Source: Paradesertivirga sp966210515
GTDB lineage: Bacteria; Bacteroidota; Bacteroidia; Sphingobacteriales; Sphingobacteriaceae
Length of the DNA: 9,246 bases
Direction of reading: 5' to 3'
Assembly (NCBI GenBank): GCA_966210515.1
Contig: CBIHLM010000110.1
Location: 1-9,246, forward strand
Part shown: piece by piece, positions 1 to 6,945 of the stretch
Layout: the number at the start of each line of letters is the position of its first letter
Position numbering within the stretch: the first letter of the stretch is position 1
The notes under the pieces: model-generated
Databases searched by the model: none
What the model saw: the letters and a program-made list of their open reading frames with translations, nothing else
What the model was told of the DNA's origin: nothing
Program-made: the position numbers and the translations under genes

Positions 1-117
1 CACCGCTTAACACAAACACTTCAAACTATTTCGGTTTCTGCTCTGCAGCCAGGCACTTATGTGGTTCAGATTATCAACGGAACTCAGATAGCCAGTGAAA
101 AGATTATTAAAGAGTAA
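1..117 (+). CDS. 3' end of a T9SS (Por secretion) cargo protein, C-terminal sorting domain
   Basis: Only the last 38 codons lie in the window, in frame 1 from base 1, ending at TAA 115-117. The readable peptide includes SVSALQPGTYVVQI followed by a short GTQIASEKIIKE tail. This is the usual pattern of the type A Por-secretion tail (TIGR04183/PF18962 style): a small beta-sandwich with an L-x-x-G-x-Y-x-V-x-I strand and a closing K-I-I-K strand. In known T9SS cargo this domain directs passage through the outer membrane and is cleaved on attachment or release at the surface. The catalytic or structural part of the protein lies upstream and cannot be identified. A terminator begins about 30 bp after the stop, so the gene is probably not co-transcribed with the PUL. 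The domain call is fairly sure; the function of the whole protein is unknown. Confidence 0.8.
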   Translation, partial: HRLTQTLQTISVSALQPGTYVVQIINGTQIASEKIIKE

Positions 118-148
118 TCTATCTAACAAGACTTATTAGTTCTAACAT

Positions 149-170
149 AAGGAGGCCGCAAGGCCTTTTT
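149..170 (+). terminator. Intrinsic terminator after the T9SS cargo gene
   Basis: A stem of nine pairs (149-157 with 162-170; core GGCC/GGCC, two G-T wobbles) is closed by a GCAA tetraloop, and its 3' arm runs into five T residues. It lies 31 bp after the TAA at 115-117. Hairpin plus T-run is the standard Rho-independent layout, so the upstream gene is insulated from the susC operon. Confidence 0.85.
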
Positions 171-373
171 GTGTTAATAAAAGCATTGGAAGTTTTAAGA
201 GGCAATTTTCGTATTGCACGCTTCTGCTTTTGTAATAGGAAATGGTTGGTTTGGGAAGACACCGTTGTTTTTTAGAAATAAATTCTAGTTCCCCTCACTC
301 TTTATTAATAGCGTAAACTATGATGACTTAATTATGCTAAATGAAAGTTTCAAATAAGCGGGAGAATTGTCGA

Positions 374-402
374 AACGATGCTAATGAGGATCGCTCATCG
401 TT
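374..402. repeat. Inverted repeat / possible stem-loop upstream of susC
   Basis: The arms AACGATG (374-380) and CATCGTT (396-402) are perfect 7-bp complements around a 15-nt spacer. An alternative fold keeps AACGA/TCGTT and adds TGAG (385-388) with CTCA (394-397), giving a nine-pair stem with a left-side bulge and a 5-nt loop. No T-run follows, so it is not an obvious terminator. It may be a protein-binding site or an RNA structure; the function is unknown. Confidence 0.4.
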
Positions 403-432
403 GCGGAAACAACATGACGAGTCTGTTTTTTG

Positions 433-468
433 CTAAACCGATTAATGTAAATTATTAAATCGGTTTAG
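433..468. repeat. Palindrome with 11-bp perfect arms upstream of susC (operator candidate)
   Basis: CTAAACCGATT (433-443) is perfectly complementary to AATCGGTTTAG (458-468), separated by 14 bp of nearly pure A/T. Flanking bases extend the RNA stem through a G-T wobble at 432/469 and further T-A pairs at 429-431 with 470-472. It ends about 130 bp before the susC start. The long perfect dyad with an AT-rich centre fits a dimeric regulator site or a leader-RNA hairpin. As a terminator it would be weak, because no T-run follows the right arm. Confidence 0.55.
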
Positions 469-553
469 TAAAGTCCATTTGTTAAGGAAAAAATAAATTT
501 TAGTGAGTATCTGCATGCCATTATTGGTGTCATAATAATATAAAAAGGTCATA

Positions 554-566
554 CTGCCCAGGGCAG
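554..566. repeat. GC-rich 13-bp palindrome in the susC leader
   Basis: CTGCCC-A-GGGCAG is a perfect 6-bp inverted repeat around one central base, ending 32 bp before the susC ATG. It stands out as an island of G/C in an A/T-rich leader. In RNA it could form CTGCC/GGCAG with a three-base loop, close enough to the ribosome site to affect translation; in DNA it could be a compact operator. No known regulator is recognised. Confidence 0.4.
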
Positions 567-598
567 CGAATAGAAAACCAATTAAATAATCAAAAAGC

Positions 599-3500
599 AT
601 GAACAATTATTTAGACGCAAAATTTAAACTGCTTTTACTATTGTTTCTTGGATTAAGTGTTTCGTTTCAATCGTATTCACAACAAGGTACTGTAAAAGGA
701 AAGGTTGTAGATGCTACAACTAACGAAGCTGTTATCGGGGCAACAGTTAAAGTGAAAAATGGCAAGCAGGGGACAACAACTGATGTTAATGGAGAATTTT
801 CTCTGGCAGTTCCAACCGGATCGGAAATATTAACTGTTTCTTTTCTTGGTTACAAAAGCCTGGAGGTACAGGTAAACACCAGTTCGGTGATGAATATCAG
901 GCTATCACCGGGCGACATGCAATTAAATGAAGTTGTTGTTGTGGGTTATGGTACACAAAAGAAAGCAACTGTCACCGGTGCGGTCGAAACTGTTGATAGT
1001 AAGGTTTTCGAAGACAGAGCTATTACTAACGTTGGCCTTGCCCTTCAAGGGCAGACACCTGGATTGGTGGTTACCCGTTCTTCTCCTCGCCCGGGTAATG
1101 AAGGTATATCTTTCAGGATTCGTGGTAATTCGTCGGTTAATGGAAGTGAGCCGCTGATTATCGTGGATGGGGTACCCATCGTGAACTATTATTCTTTTCA
1201 GAATATGAATCCAGACGATATTGAAAGTGTCTCTGTTTTGAAAGATGGAGCTGCGGCTATTTACGGGTCCAGGGCTTCTAACGGTGTGGTTTTAGTTACA
1301 ACCAAAAGAGGGAAAGGTAAAGTTAGAGTAGATTACAGCGGCAATTTTCGCTTTAATACCAATGGGATTACCAGTTATTCACCTACGATGCAGGAGTATG
1401 CCACCATATGGTTAGAAGCAAACAAAGAGGAAACGACTCCAAATTATTGGGTATGGGGTAATAAGGAGAATCTGGAAAAGATGCAGCAAGGTGTTGAAGG
1501 GGCTTATCCATTATTCGGTACCGATTTTTACATCTTCAATTCCAATCGTTTAGCCGAGATGTTCGCTACCAGATATTCCTATCAACATAATTTGAGTATT
1601 TCAAATAGTACTGATAAATCAGGATATAGAATGTCTTTCGGTTATGCAAATAACAAAGGGAATTTAGCTACGGCCTACGATGGCCAAAAGCAATATAATG
1701 CCCGTTTTAATTTCGATTACAAGCTTACAGACAAATTGAAAGTAGAATCAGGAGTTAGCATAATCAATGCAAACACCAGTGAGCCATCTGTTGGTTTAGA
1801 TAATACGCTTTATGCCTATGATATGCCATTCTATCCGGCTAAGAACCCCTTCGGGCAATGGTTTGCCACCTTTAATGGAATAGATGGCGGGGCTATAAGA
1901 AACGCTGCAGCAATGACTTCTGATGGTGGTCGAAACGATAAAAATTCTATGACCGGACGAGTTGATTTGAAAGCTACCTATCAGATATTGAAAGATTTAT
2001 CGGTAGAGGGCTTAGCATCCTTACAGAATGAAAGGTTCAACCGGGAGAGATATGTGGTGCCGGTGCAATTATATAACTGGTACGGTGTGAAAGGGGGCAT
2101 TGGATTGAATACAGGTGGCACAAATAACACGTATTCCGCTGAAGCTTACCAGCAGCTTTATCAATACTATTCAGCTTTGTTACGTTACGAGAAATCCTTT
2201 AACCAGCATACTTTCTCAGCCGTAGCCGGCCTCAATGCCGAGAAAAATAATTCTCAGGAAGTTTCCGCTAGTCGGGTAGGCTTTGAAGATCTGGGGGTTT
2301 ATGATATCAGTGTAGCGAGTGCAGCAATACCTGGAAATGGAGGTTCAAAATCTTTAAATGGCAGGTATTCTTACCTGTCGAGGTTTAACTACAATTACGC
2401 GGAGAAATATTTATTTGAATTGGTGGGCAGGAGAGATGGTAACTCTCGTTTTGCTTCAGGATTTAAATTTAAAAACTTTGGATCAGTACAAGCTGGATGG
2501 GTATTCAGTAATGAAGGGTTTTTTAAGAATTTATCATCTGTTGTTAACTTCGGAAAGTTGAGGGCAACTTATGGTATTACCGGTAATGAAGCTTCAGGTT
2601 TAGGAGCGTTCGACTATCTTTCGACGGTCAATATTGGTACCGTAGTTTTAGGCTCGCCTGCCGCACCTCAATCGTCGAGCGGCTTGAATAATAATGGTTT
2701 AATAAGTTTTACCAGGACCTGGGAAAAAGTTAAGCAAAAGAACTTGGGGATCGATCTCAATTTTCTTAACAGCCGCCTGACTACTAGCTTCGATATTTTT
2801 GAGAAAGATAATATCGGGATGTTGATCAATGTAAGCTATCCTTCGGTATTGGGTGGAAATGCACCTAAAACCAATAGCGGGAAATTTAACACTAAAGGTT
2901 GGGAAGCCGTAGTAGGATGGAAGGATAGAAAACGCGACTTTGCATACAATGTAGGTTTTAACATTGGCGACACAAGAACGCTGGTTTCCGGTGTAGAAGG
3001 TGCCGACAATTATGGGGCCGGAAGAAATGGTATCGTTAACGGTTATCCTTGGCAATCCTGGTTCGTTTACAAAACCGACGGATATTTTAAAGACCAGGCA
3101 GAGGTAGATGCTTATTACGCTGCGTACGGAACCAGTACTGATTTGGCTAATCTTCAGCAGAATAACCAATCCGTAGCATTGCGTCCGGGCGATACTAAAA
3201 AAGTCGATGTGGCTGGTACGAGTAATATTACAAGTCTGGGTAACGAAAAGAGTTCTCTTGTATATGCAGGCGACGGAACGGCTCACTACGTGTTCGGTAT
3301 TAATTTAGGTGGCTCATGGAAGGGATTTGATCTAAATACTTTCTTTCAGGGACATTTGGAGCAAAATATTATGCGCAATGGTTATATGTCCTATCCTTTT
3401 GGTGCAATATGGACAAATCAGAATCCTGCCTTTTTAGGTCAAACATGGACCGAAACTAATACTGATGCTTTGTTTCCTCGTTTGACTGTTAACAATAGAA

Positions 3501-3769
3501 GAGCTGGTTGGAATTATGCGAATAATGATTTTATGCTGCAGAACAATCGTTATATACGATTGAAGAGCCTGGTTCTTGGATATACTATACCAAAGCAATT
3601 CTCTGACAGAATTCATATGTCAAAGCTAAGAGTTTATTTCTCTGGAAATGATTTGTGGGAGTCGACAACTGTTAAAGACGGATTTGACCCTGAGATGGGC
3701 GAAGCATCCATAAACAGCGGTTATCCTTTTGCAAGGACCTTCTCGTTTGGATTAAACGTTGGATTTTAA
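599..3769 (+). CDS. SusC/RagA-family TonB-dependent outer-membrane transporter
   Basis: This 1056-residue protein imports oligosaccharides across the outer membrane using TonB-ExbBD energy, with its SusD partner as the lid. It has a signal peptide (residues 1 to about 27, hydrophobic LLLLLFLGLSVSF, cleavage near SYS-QQ), then a carboxypeptidase-regulatory-like beta-sandwich (about 29-103, GKVVDATTNEAVIGATV...FLGYKS). Next come the TonB-box-like SusC signature LNEVVVVGYGTQKK (109-122) and a plug (about 123-238) with the family motif DGVPI...DIESVSVLKDGAAAIYGSRA...GVVLVTTKRGK. The rest is a 22-strand-type barrel ending in a terminal Phe. Length is normal for the family. The ATG at 599 gives a proper signal peptide; its leader is A-rich without a clear Shine-Dalgarno, as is common in Bacteroidota. 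It is the first PUL gene, 8 bp ahead of susD. The family is certain; the substrate is inferred from the downstream lyase. Confidence 0.97.
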   Translation: MNNYLDAKFKLLLLLFLGLSVSFQSYSQQGTVKGKVVDATTNEAVIGATVKVKNGKQGTTTDVNGEFSLAVPTGSEILTVSFLGYKSLEVQVNTSSVMNIRLSPGDMQLNEVVVVGYGTQKKATVTGAVETVDSKVFEDRAITNVGLALQGQTPGLVVTRSSPRPGNEGISFRIRGNSSVNGSEPLIIVDGVPIVNYYSFQNMNPDDIESVSVLKDGAAAIYGSRASNGVVLVTTKRGKGKVRVDYSGNFRFNTNGITSYSPTMQEYATIWLEANKEETTPNYWVWGNKENLEKMQQGVEGAYPLFGTDFYIFNSNRLAEMFATRYSYQHNLSISNSTDKSGYRMSFGYANNKGNLATAYDGQKQYNARFNFDYKLTDKLKVESGVSIINANTSEPSVGLDNTLYAYDMPFYPAKNPFGQWFATFNGIDGGAIRNAAAMTSDGGRNDKNSMTGRVDLKATYQILKDLSVEGLASLQNERFNRERYVVPVQLYNWYGVKGGIGLNTGGTNNTYSAEAYQQLYQYYSALLRYEKSFNQHTFSAVAGLNAEKNNSQEVSASRVGFEDLGVYDISVASAAIPGNGGSKSLNGRYSYLSRFNYNYAEKYLFELVGRRDGNSRFASGFKFKNFGSVQAGWVFSNEGFFKNLSSVVNFGKLRATYGITGNEASGLGAFDYLSTVNIGTVVLGSPAAPQSSSGLNNNGLISFTRTWEKVKQKNLGIDLNFLNSRLTTSFDIFEKDNIGMLINVSYPSVLGGNAPKTNSGKFNTKGWEAVVGWKDRKRDFAYNVGFNIGDTRTLVSGVEGADNYGAGRNGIVNGYPWQSWFVYKTDGYFKDQAEVDAYYAAYGTSTDLANLQQNNQSVALRPGDTKKVDVAGTSNITSLGNEKSSLVYAGDGTAHYVFGINLGGSWKGFDLNTFFQGHLEQNIMRNGYMSYPFGAIWTNQNPAFLGQTWTETNTDALFPRLTVNNRRAGWNYANNDFMLQNNRYIRLKSLVLGYTIPKQFSDRIHMSKLRVYFSGNDLWESTTVKDGFDPEMGEASINSGYPFARTFSFGLNVGF

Positions 3770-3777
3770 AACCTGAA

Positions 3778-5559
3778 ATGATTAAAGAAATGAATAGAGC
3801 ATTTAAATATATAATGATGAGCGGGATTTGCCTTAGTGTAGCCGCTTGTCAGAAAGACTTCATCGATCTTGAGCCAAACGCGCAATTTACAGATGCAGTA
3901 TACTTTAGTAAATCCGCTGACTTTAAGGCTTATAGTGCTGGTTTCTACAACCAGCTTCAGGGATGGAGTTTTGGAAATATGGACAATGGATCCGATTTAT
4001 CCGCTAACGGTAATGGAAGCGGTACCGACATTGGCACCGGAACCATAGCGGTTGGAAGCACCAACTGGGATTATTCCGGCATACGTAGTTGTAATATTTT
4101 ACTTTCTAAAGCCGCTGCGTATTCCGGCGGAGATATAGATCAATATGTTGGCGAGGCCTATTTCTTTAGGGCTTATAAATATTTTGATCTGTTAAAGACC
4201 TTTGGAGGAGTACCTATTGTGACCTCTGTTCTGGATGTTAATTCGCCTGAGCTATTTGCGCAGAGAAGTAGCAGATATGAAGTTGTTAACTTGATCCTAA
4301 GTGATTTAGATAATGCGATAGCAAAGTTGCCCGTAGAGCAGAACATAACTGCATCAGATAAGGGAAGAGTGAGTAAGTGGGCTGCTAAAGCGTTTAAAGC
4401 GCAAGTAGAATTGTATGAGGCTACCTGGGAAAAGTATGTTGGTAAAGAAACTGACGGCGATGGTATCAGTGTTGGAGCTGGAAGTGCCGGATATGATGCT
4501 GCTAATGTAAATAAATACCTTGCCGATGCAGTAGCTCAATGTAAGGATGTGATCGATAATGGAGGATATGAAATATGGAACAAGAATTCGGATCCCAAAA
4601 TGAAGAATGCCAGCTCCTGGTATCTGTTTAACCTGGAAGATGCCGGGTCAAACCCCGGTGGGTATGATAAAACCTCGAACAAGGAGTTTATTCTTTACAG
4701 AACTTATGATTTTACATATAGACAGTCGAATTTAAACATCAGCTGGACATCATGGCAGCTTTACCCAAGTCGTAAGTATGTAGATCTGGCAGTTTGTACC
4801 GATGGTTTACCTCCCGCGAAATCGCCGCTCTTTCAAGGATACCACACATTTACTTCCGAGTTTCAGAATAGAGACCGTCGTTTATTGAATTACCTATATG
4901 GCGATGGCACTCCTCCGGCCTCTGTCACATTGGAGTATGGTAGCCTGGGTGCTAGTGGTTATGGAAACAGTAAATATGCAGTTTATGGCTTTGGTACGCG
5001 GAGAACCGACAGGACAGAATCCGCTAACTGGCCTATCATCCGGCTTGCCGACGTATATCTTATGTATGCCGAGGCATTGGTTGAGTTGAATGGTGCTATT
5101 ACCGACGCGCAGCTCGATATTTCTATCAACAAATTAAGAGATCGCGGAGGGGTAGCTCATCTTACCAATGCTCTTGCTACAGCTAACGGACTGGATATGA
5201 AAGAGGAAATTAGAAGAGAAAGAGCTGTTGAACTATATCGCGAAGGTAAACGCTTTGATGATTTAAAAAGATGGGGAATTTTAGAAGCGTCATTAAATCC
5301 CTCCCGTCTAGGAAGAGTTGTTGGTGATCCGAGTTACACTACACCTTTCAAAGATGCAACTGGAGCGCCTACAACTGCTTACAAAGCGGGCTCGTATTTA
5401 TGGGGTGAAGAAGCGGCAGCAACCCCTGACGGCTCTTTGAATAGCGTAATTGTTTCAAGTTCTCTGAATCACTCCGTTACAGACAAGCATTATCTATATC
5501 CGATACCTACTAATCAAATTCAACTTAATAATAAGTTGCTTCAAAATCCGGGTTATTAG
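3778..5559 (+). CDS. SusD/RagB-family glycan-binding outer-membrane lipoprotein
   Basis: This 593-residue protein is the surface lid of the SusC transporter and captures glycan fragments. The N-terminus is a lipoprotein signal with lipobox LSVAAC (Cys24 becomes the lipidated N-terminus). Family landmarks follow: GEAYFFRAYKYFDLLKTFGG (125-144) in the TPR-like helical region, WPIIRLADVYLMYAEAL (418-434), INKLRDRGG (450-458), EEIRRERAVELYREGKRFDD (476-495), and the C-terminal YLYPIPTNQIQLN (572-584). These match SusD-like N-terminal and RagB/SusD C-terminal domains, at normal length. Start: ATG 3778 lies 8 bp after the susC stop, while an in-frame ATG at 3790 would give a more typical, shorter signal peptide; both keep the lipobox. 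Tight spacing implies co-transcription and translation linked to SusC. The ligand cannot be read from the sequence. Confidence 0.97.
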   Translation: MIKEMNRAFKYIMMSGICLSVAACQKDFIDLEPNAQFTDAVYFSKSADFKAYSAGFYNQLQGWSFGNMDNGSDLSANGNGSGTDIGTGTIAVGSTNWDYSGIRSCNILLSKAAAYSGGDIDQYVGEAYFFRAYKYFDLLKTFGGVPIVTSVLDVNSPELFAQRSSRYEVVNLILSDLDNAIAKLPVEQNITASDKGRVSKWAAKAFKAQVELYEATWEKYVGKETDGDGISVGAGSAGYDAANVNKYLADAVAQCKDVIDNGGYEIWNKNSDPKMKNASSWYLFNLEDAGSNPGGYDKTSNKEFILYRTYDFTYRQSNLNISWTSWQLYPSRKYVDLAVCTDGLPPAKSPLFQGYHTFTSEFQNRDRRLLNYLYGDGTPPASVTLEYGSLGASGYGNSKYAVYGFGTRRTDRTESANWPIIRLADVYLMYAEALVELNGAITDAQLDISINKLRDRGGVAHLTNALATANGLDMKEEIRRERAVELYREGKRFDDLKRWGILEASLNPSRLGRVVGDPSYTTPFKDATGAPTTAYKAGSYLWGEEAAATPDGSLNSVIVSSSLNHSVTDKHYLYPIPTNQIQLNNKLLQNPGY

Positions 5560-5614
5560 AGAGAAGGATTATCAGTATGTGTTATAGAATATCAAAAAAT
5601 TAAAAAAATAGAAA

Positions 5615-6793
5615 ATGAGACAGATATTTAAAAAAATTGGGCTGTTTGCTATCTTGGCAATCCTCTGTTCTGCCTGTGAAAAAAGCGCCGAGTTCAGGGA
5701 GTTTATCTATCCTGTGCCTGCGGTAACAGGTATGACCCCAACAAGTGGTTATCCGAATACTTATGCTACAATTACCGGATCAAACTTTGGCACTGTAACT
5801 GGCGCCGTAAAAGTGTTTTTTGGTGGTATAAAGGCCGATTCGGTAATTTCCTGTGTTGATAACCAAATTGTAGTAAAAGTGCCAGGAGGAGCCGTTACCG
5901 GAAAAGTTACTTTAAAAGTTTGGACACATACCCTGGATTCTATTGCTACTTATACTGTTGTTCCTGCACCGGTAATTTCCTCAATAGCTTCGAGTAATAA
6001 AATTGGCGCAAACCTTGCATTACCGGGGATTGATACTATAACCATTAAGGGTATTCGTTTCGGTACTGATGCGTCAAAACTTTCAATACGTTTCAAAGGC
6101 ACGGAAGCTACCATCCTCTCTTTGACGGACAATACCATTAAAATGATAGCCCCAACTGATTTTAGTTCGGGCTTCGTTACCCTTAGCATGGGCGGATTAA
6201 CCTTATCGGCGACACCTGCTATTATAAATCCTTCAGCGCCGGGTGATGTTACTCCTTACTTTTTAGGAAACTATGGTCCAGGCTTTGCCCGGGATAAGTA
6301 TGATGGCAAAAGATGGGGAACTCTTGCAGCTCCATGGATTACAAACGCAGCTGGCTTAAATAAGGGAGCCTATGGTGGCTATGCTGCCGAAGCTTGGAAT
6401 GGTGTTACCGGATTTATTAATTGGGAAACCTGGGGAAATACTCCAGTTACAAATGGAATGGTGTATCAGGTAACCACACTTCCAGCTGGAACTTATACTT
6501 TTTCATTTAACGATTATTCGGAAATTCAAACGAACTCTTCTGTTTATGGTGTAGTTGCCGCAGGTGGAGCAGGTTTACCCGTCCTTGCTAATCTTTCTAC
6601 GGCAATAGCATCCGTTGCTCTTACAAATAATACAGTAGTAGGTACTACCAAACCAAGTATTACCGAAACAAAAAGTGTTCAGTTTACGCTTCCAACTACG
6701 CAAACTGTTTCTATAGGGTTTTTAGGAAATATGGTCGGAAGTGCCACAGGTAGTTATTTTATTGTGAAATGGATAAAATTAGTTAAAAACTAA
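5615..6793 (+). CDS. SusE/SusF-position surface glycan-binding lipoprotein, two IPT/TIG domains plus DUF5013-like C-terminus
   Basis: This 392-residue lipoprotein has the lipobox LCSAC (Cys21). Two immunoglobulin-like IPT/TIG domains follow at about 33-115 (PAVTGMTPTSGYPNTYATITGSNFG region) and 117-205 (APVISSI...TITIKGIRFG region). The C-terminal part (about 212-392) resembles DUF5013 through its YQVTTLPAGTYTFSF strand (284-298), the VVAAGGAGLP loop and the final FIVKWIKLVK strand. Aromatic residues cluster early in this part (Trp234, 241, 261, 270, 273), as expected for sugar stacking. By analogy with SusE/SusF and other surface glycan-binding proteins, the TIG domains would be spacers that hold the C-terminal module away from the membrane near SusC/SusD. 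No catalytic motif is visible. It follows susD by 55 bp with an A-rich leader and is probably in the same operon. Domain calls are good for TIG and moderate for DUF5013; glycan binding is inference. Confidence 0.85.
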   Translation: MRQIFKKIGLFAILAILCSACEKSAEFREFIYPVPAVTGMTPTSGYPNTYATITGSNFGTVTGAVKVFFGGIKADSVISCVDNQIVVKVPGGAVTGKVTLKVWTHTLDSIATYTVVPAPVISSIASSNKIGANLALPGIDTITIKGIRFGTDASKLSIRFKGTEATILSLTDNTIKMIAPTDFSSGFVTLSMGGLTLSATPAIINPSAPGDVTPYFLGNYGPGFARDKYDGKRWGTLAAPWITNAAGLNKGAYGGYAAEAWNGVTGFINWETWGNTPVTNGMVYQVTTLPAGTYTFSFNDYSEIQTNSSVYGVVAAGGAGLPVLANLSTAIASVALTNNTVVGTTKPSITETKSVQFTLPTTQTVSIGFLGNMVGSATGSYFIVKWIKLVKN

Positions 6794-6802
6794 GTGGGTA
6801 AT

Positions 6803-6844
6803 CAGAATAGAGGGGTTCTTGTAAAGAGCTCCTCTTATATTCTG
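6803..6844 (+). promoter_or_regulatory. Hairpin between the binding-lipoprotein gene and the lyase gene
   Basis: CAGAATA (6803-6809) pairs with TATTCTG (6838-6844), and the stem continues as GAGG (6810-6813) with CCTC (6831-6834) past a small 3' bulge, around a 17-nt loop. It starts 10 bp after the TAA ending at 6793. No T-run follows, so a complete terminator is unlikely. A partial terminator, an RNA-processing site or a 3'-end stabiliser would separate lyase expression from the upstream genes. Confidence 0.45.
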
Positions 6845-6945
6845 TTGCAAGTATGTTAGGAGTGGAGTTTTTGTTGCGCCATTGACGTAAGAGTCTGATA
6901 AAGGCAAACATCTAAAATGAACCAAAACTATAATCTTAAAGTATC

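Larger units (their letters stand above)
171..598. promoter_or_regulatory. Gene-free region upstream of the PUL, expected to hold its promoter and control sites
   Basis: No credible ORF is seen on either strand between the terminator and the susC start. The right half holds three inverted repeats (374-402, 433-468, 554-566), listed separately. I found no convincing Bacteroidota promoter (TTTG near -33, TAnnTTTG near -7). The closest -7 candidates, TCCATTTG at 474-481 and TAAATTTT at 494-501, each miss one consensus base and have no well-spaced -33 box. The first lies just right of the 433-468 palindrome, which would suit an operator next to the promoter, but this is inference. The left half (about 171-370) shows only AT-rich sequence and one short hairpin (273-287, TAGAA/TTCTA). 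Confidence 0.4.

Noticed and set aside
471..501. Bacteroidota-type promoter (TCCATTTG at 474-481 or TAAATTTT at 494-501)
   Set aside because: Each is one base off TAnnTTTG and neither has a properly spaced TTTG -33 box, so I do not list a promoter as a feature.
118..598. Possible small gene, regulatory ncRNA gene or tRNA in the upstream gap
   Set aside because: No ORF with coding character, no tRNA cloverleaf and no promoter-plus-terminator pair enclosing an RNA; only inverted repeats are supported.
2699..3286. 195-codon open frame on the - strand inside the susC gene
   Set aside because: It lies wholly inside a clear SusC coding region, has no recognisable domain, an odd composition and no neighbours on that strand; it is a shadow frame.
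5950..6189. 79-codon - strand open frame inside the TIG lipoprotein gene
   Set aside because: Antisense shadow of a well-supported gene with no domain signal.
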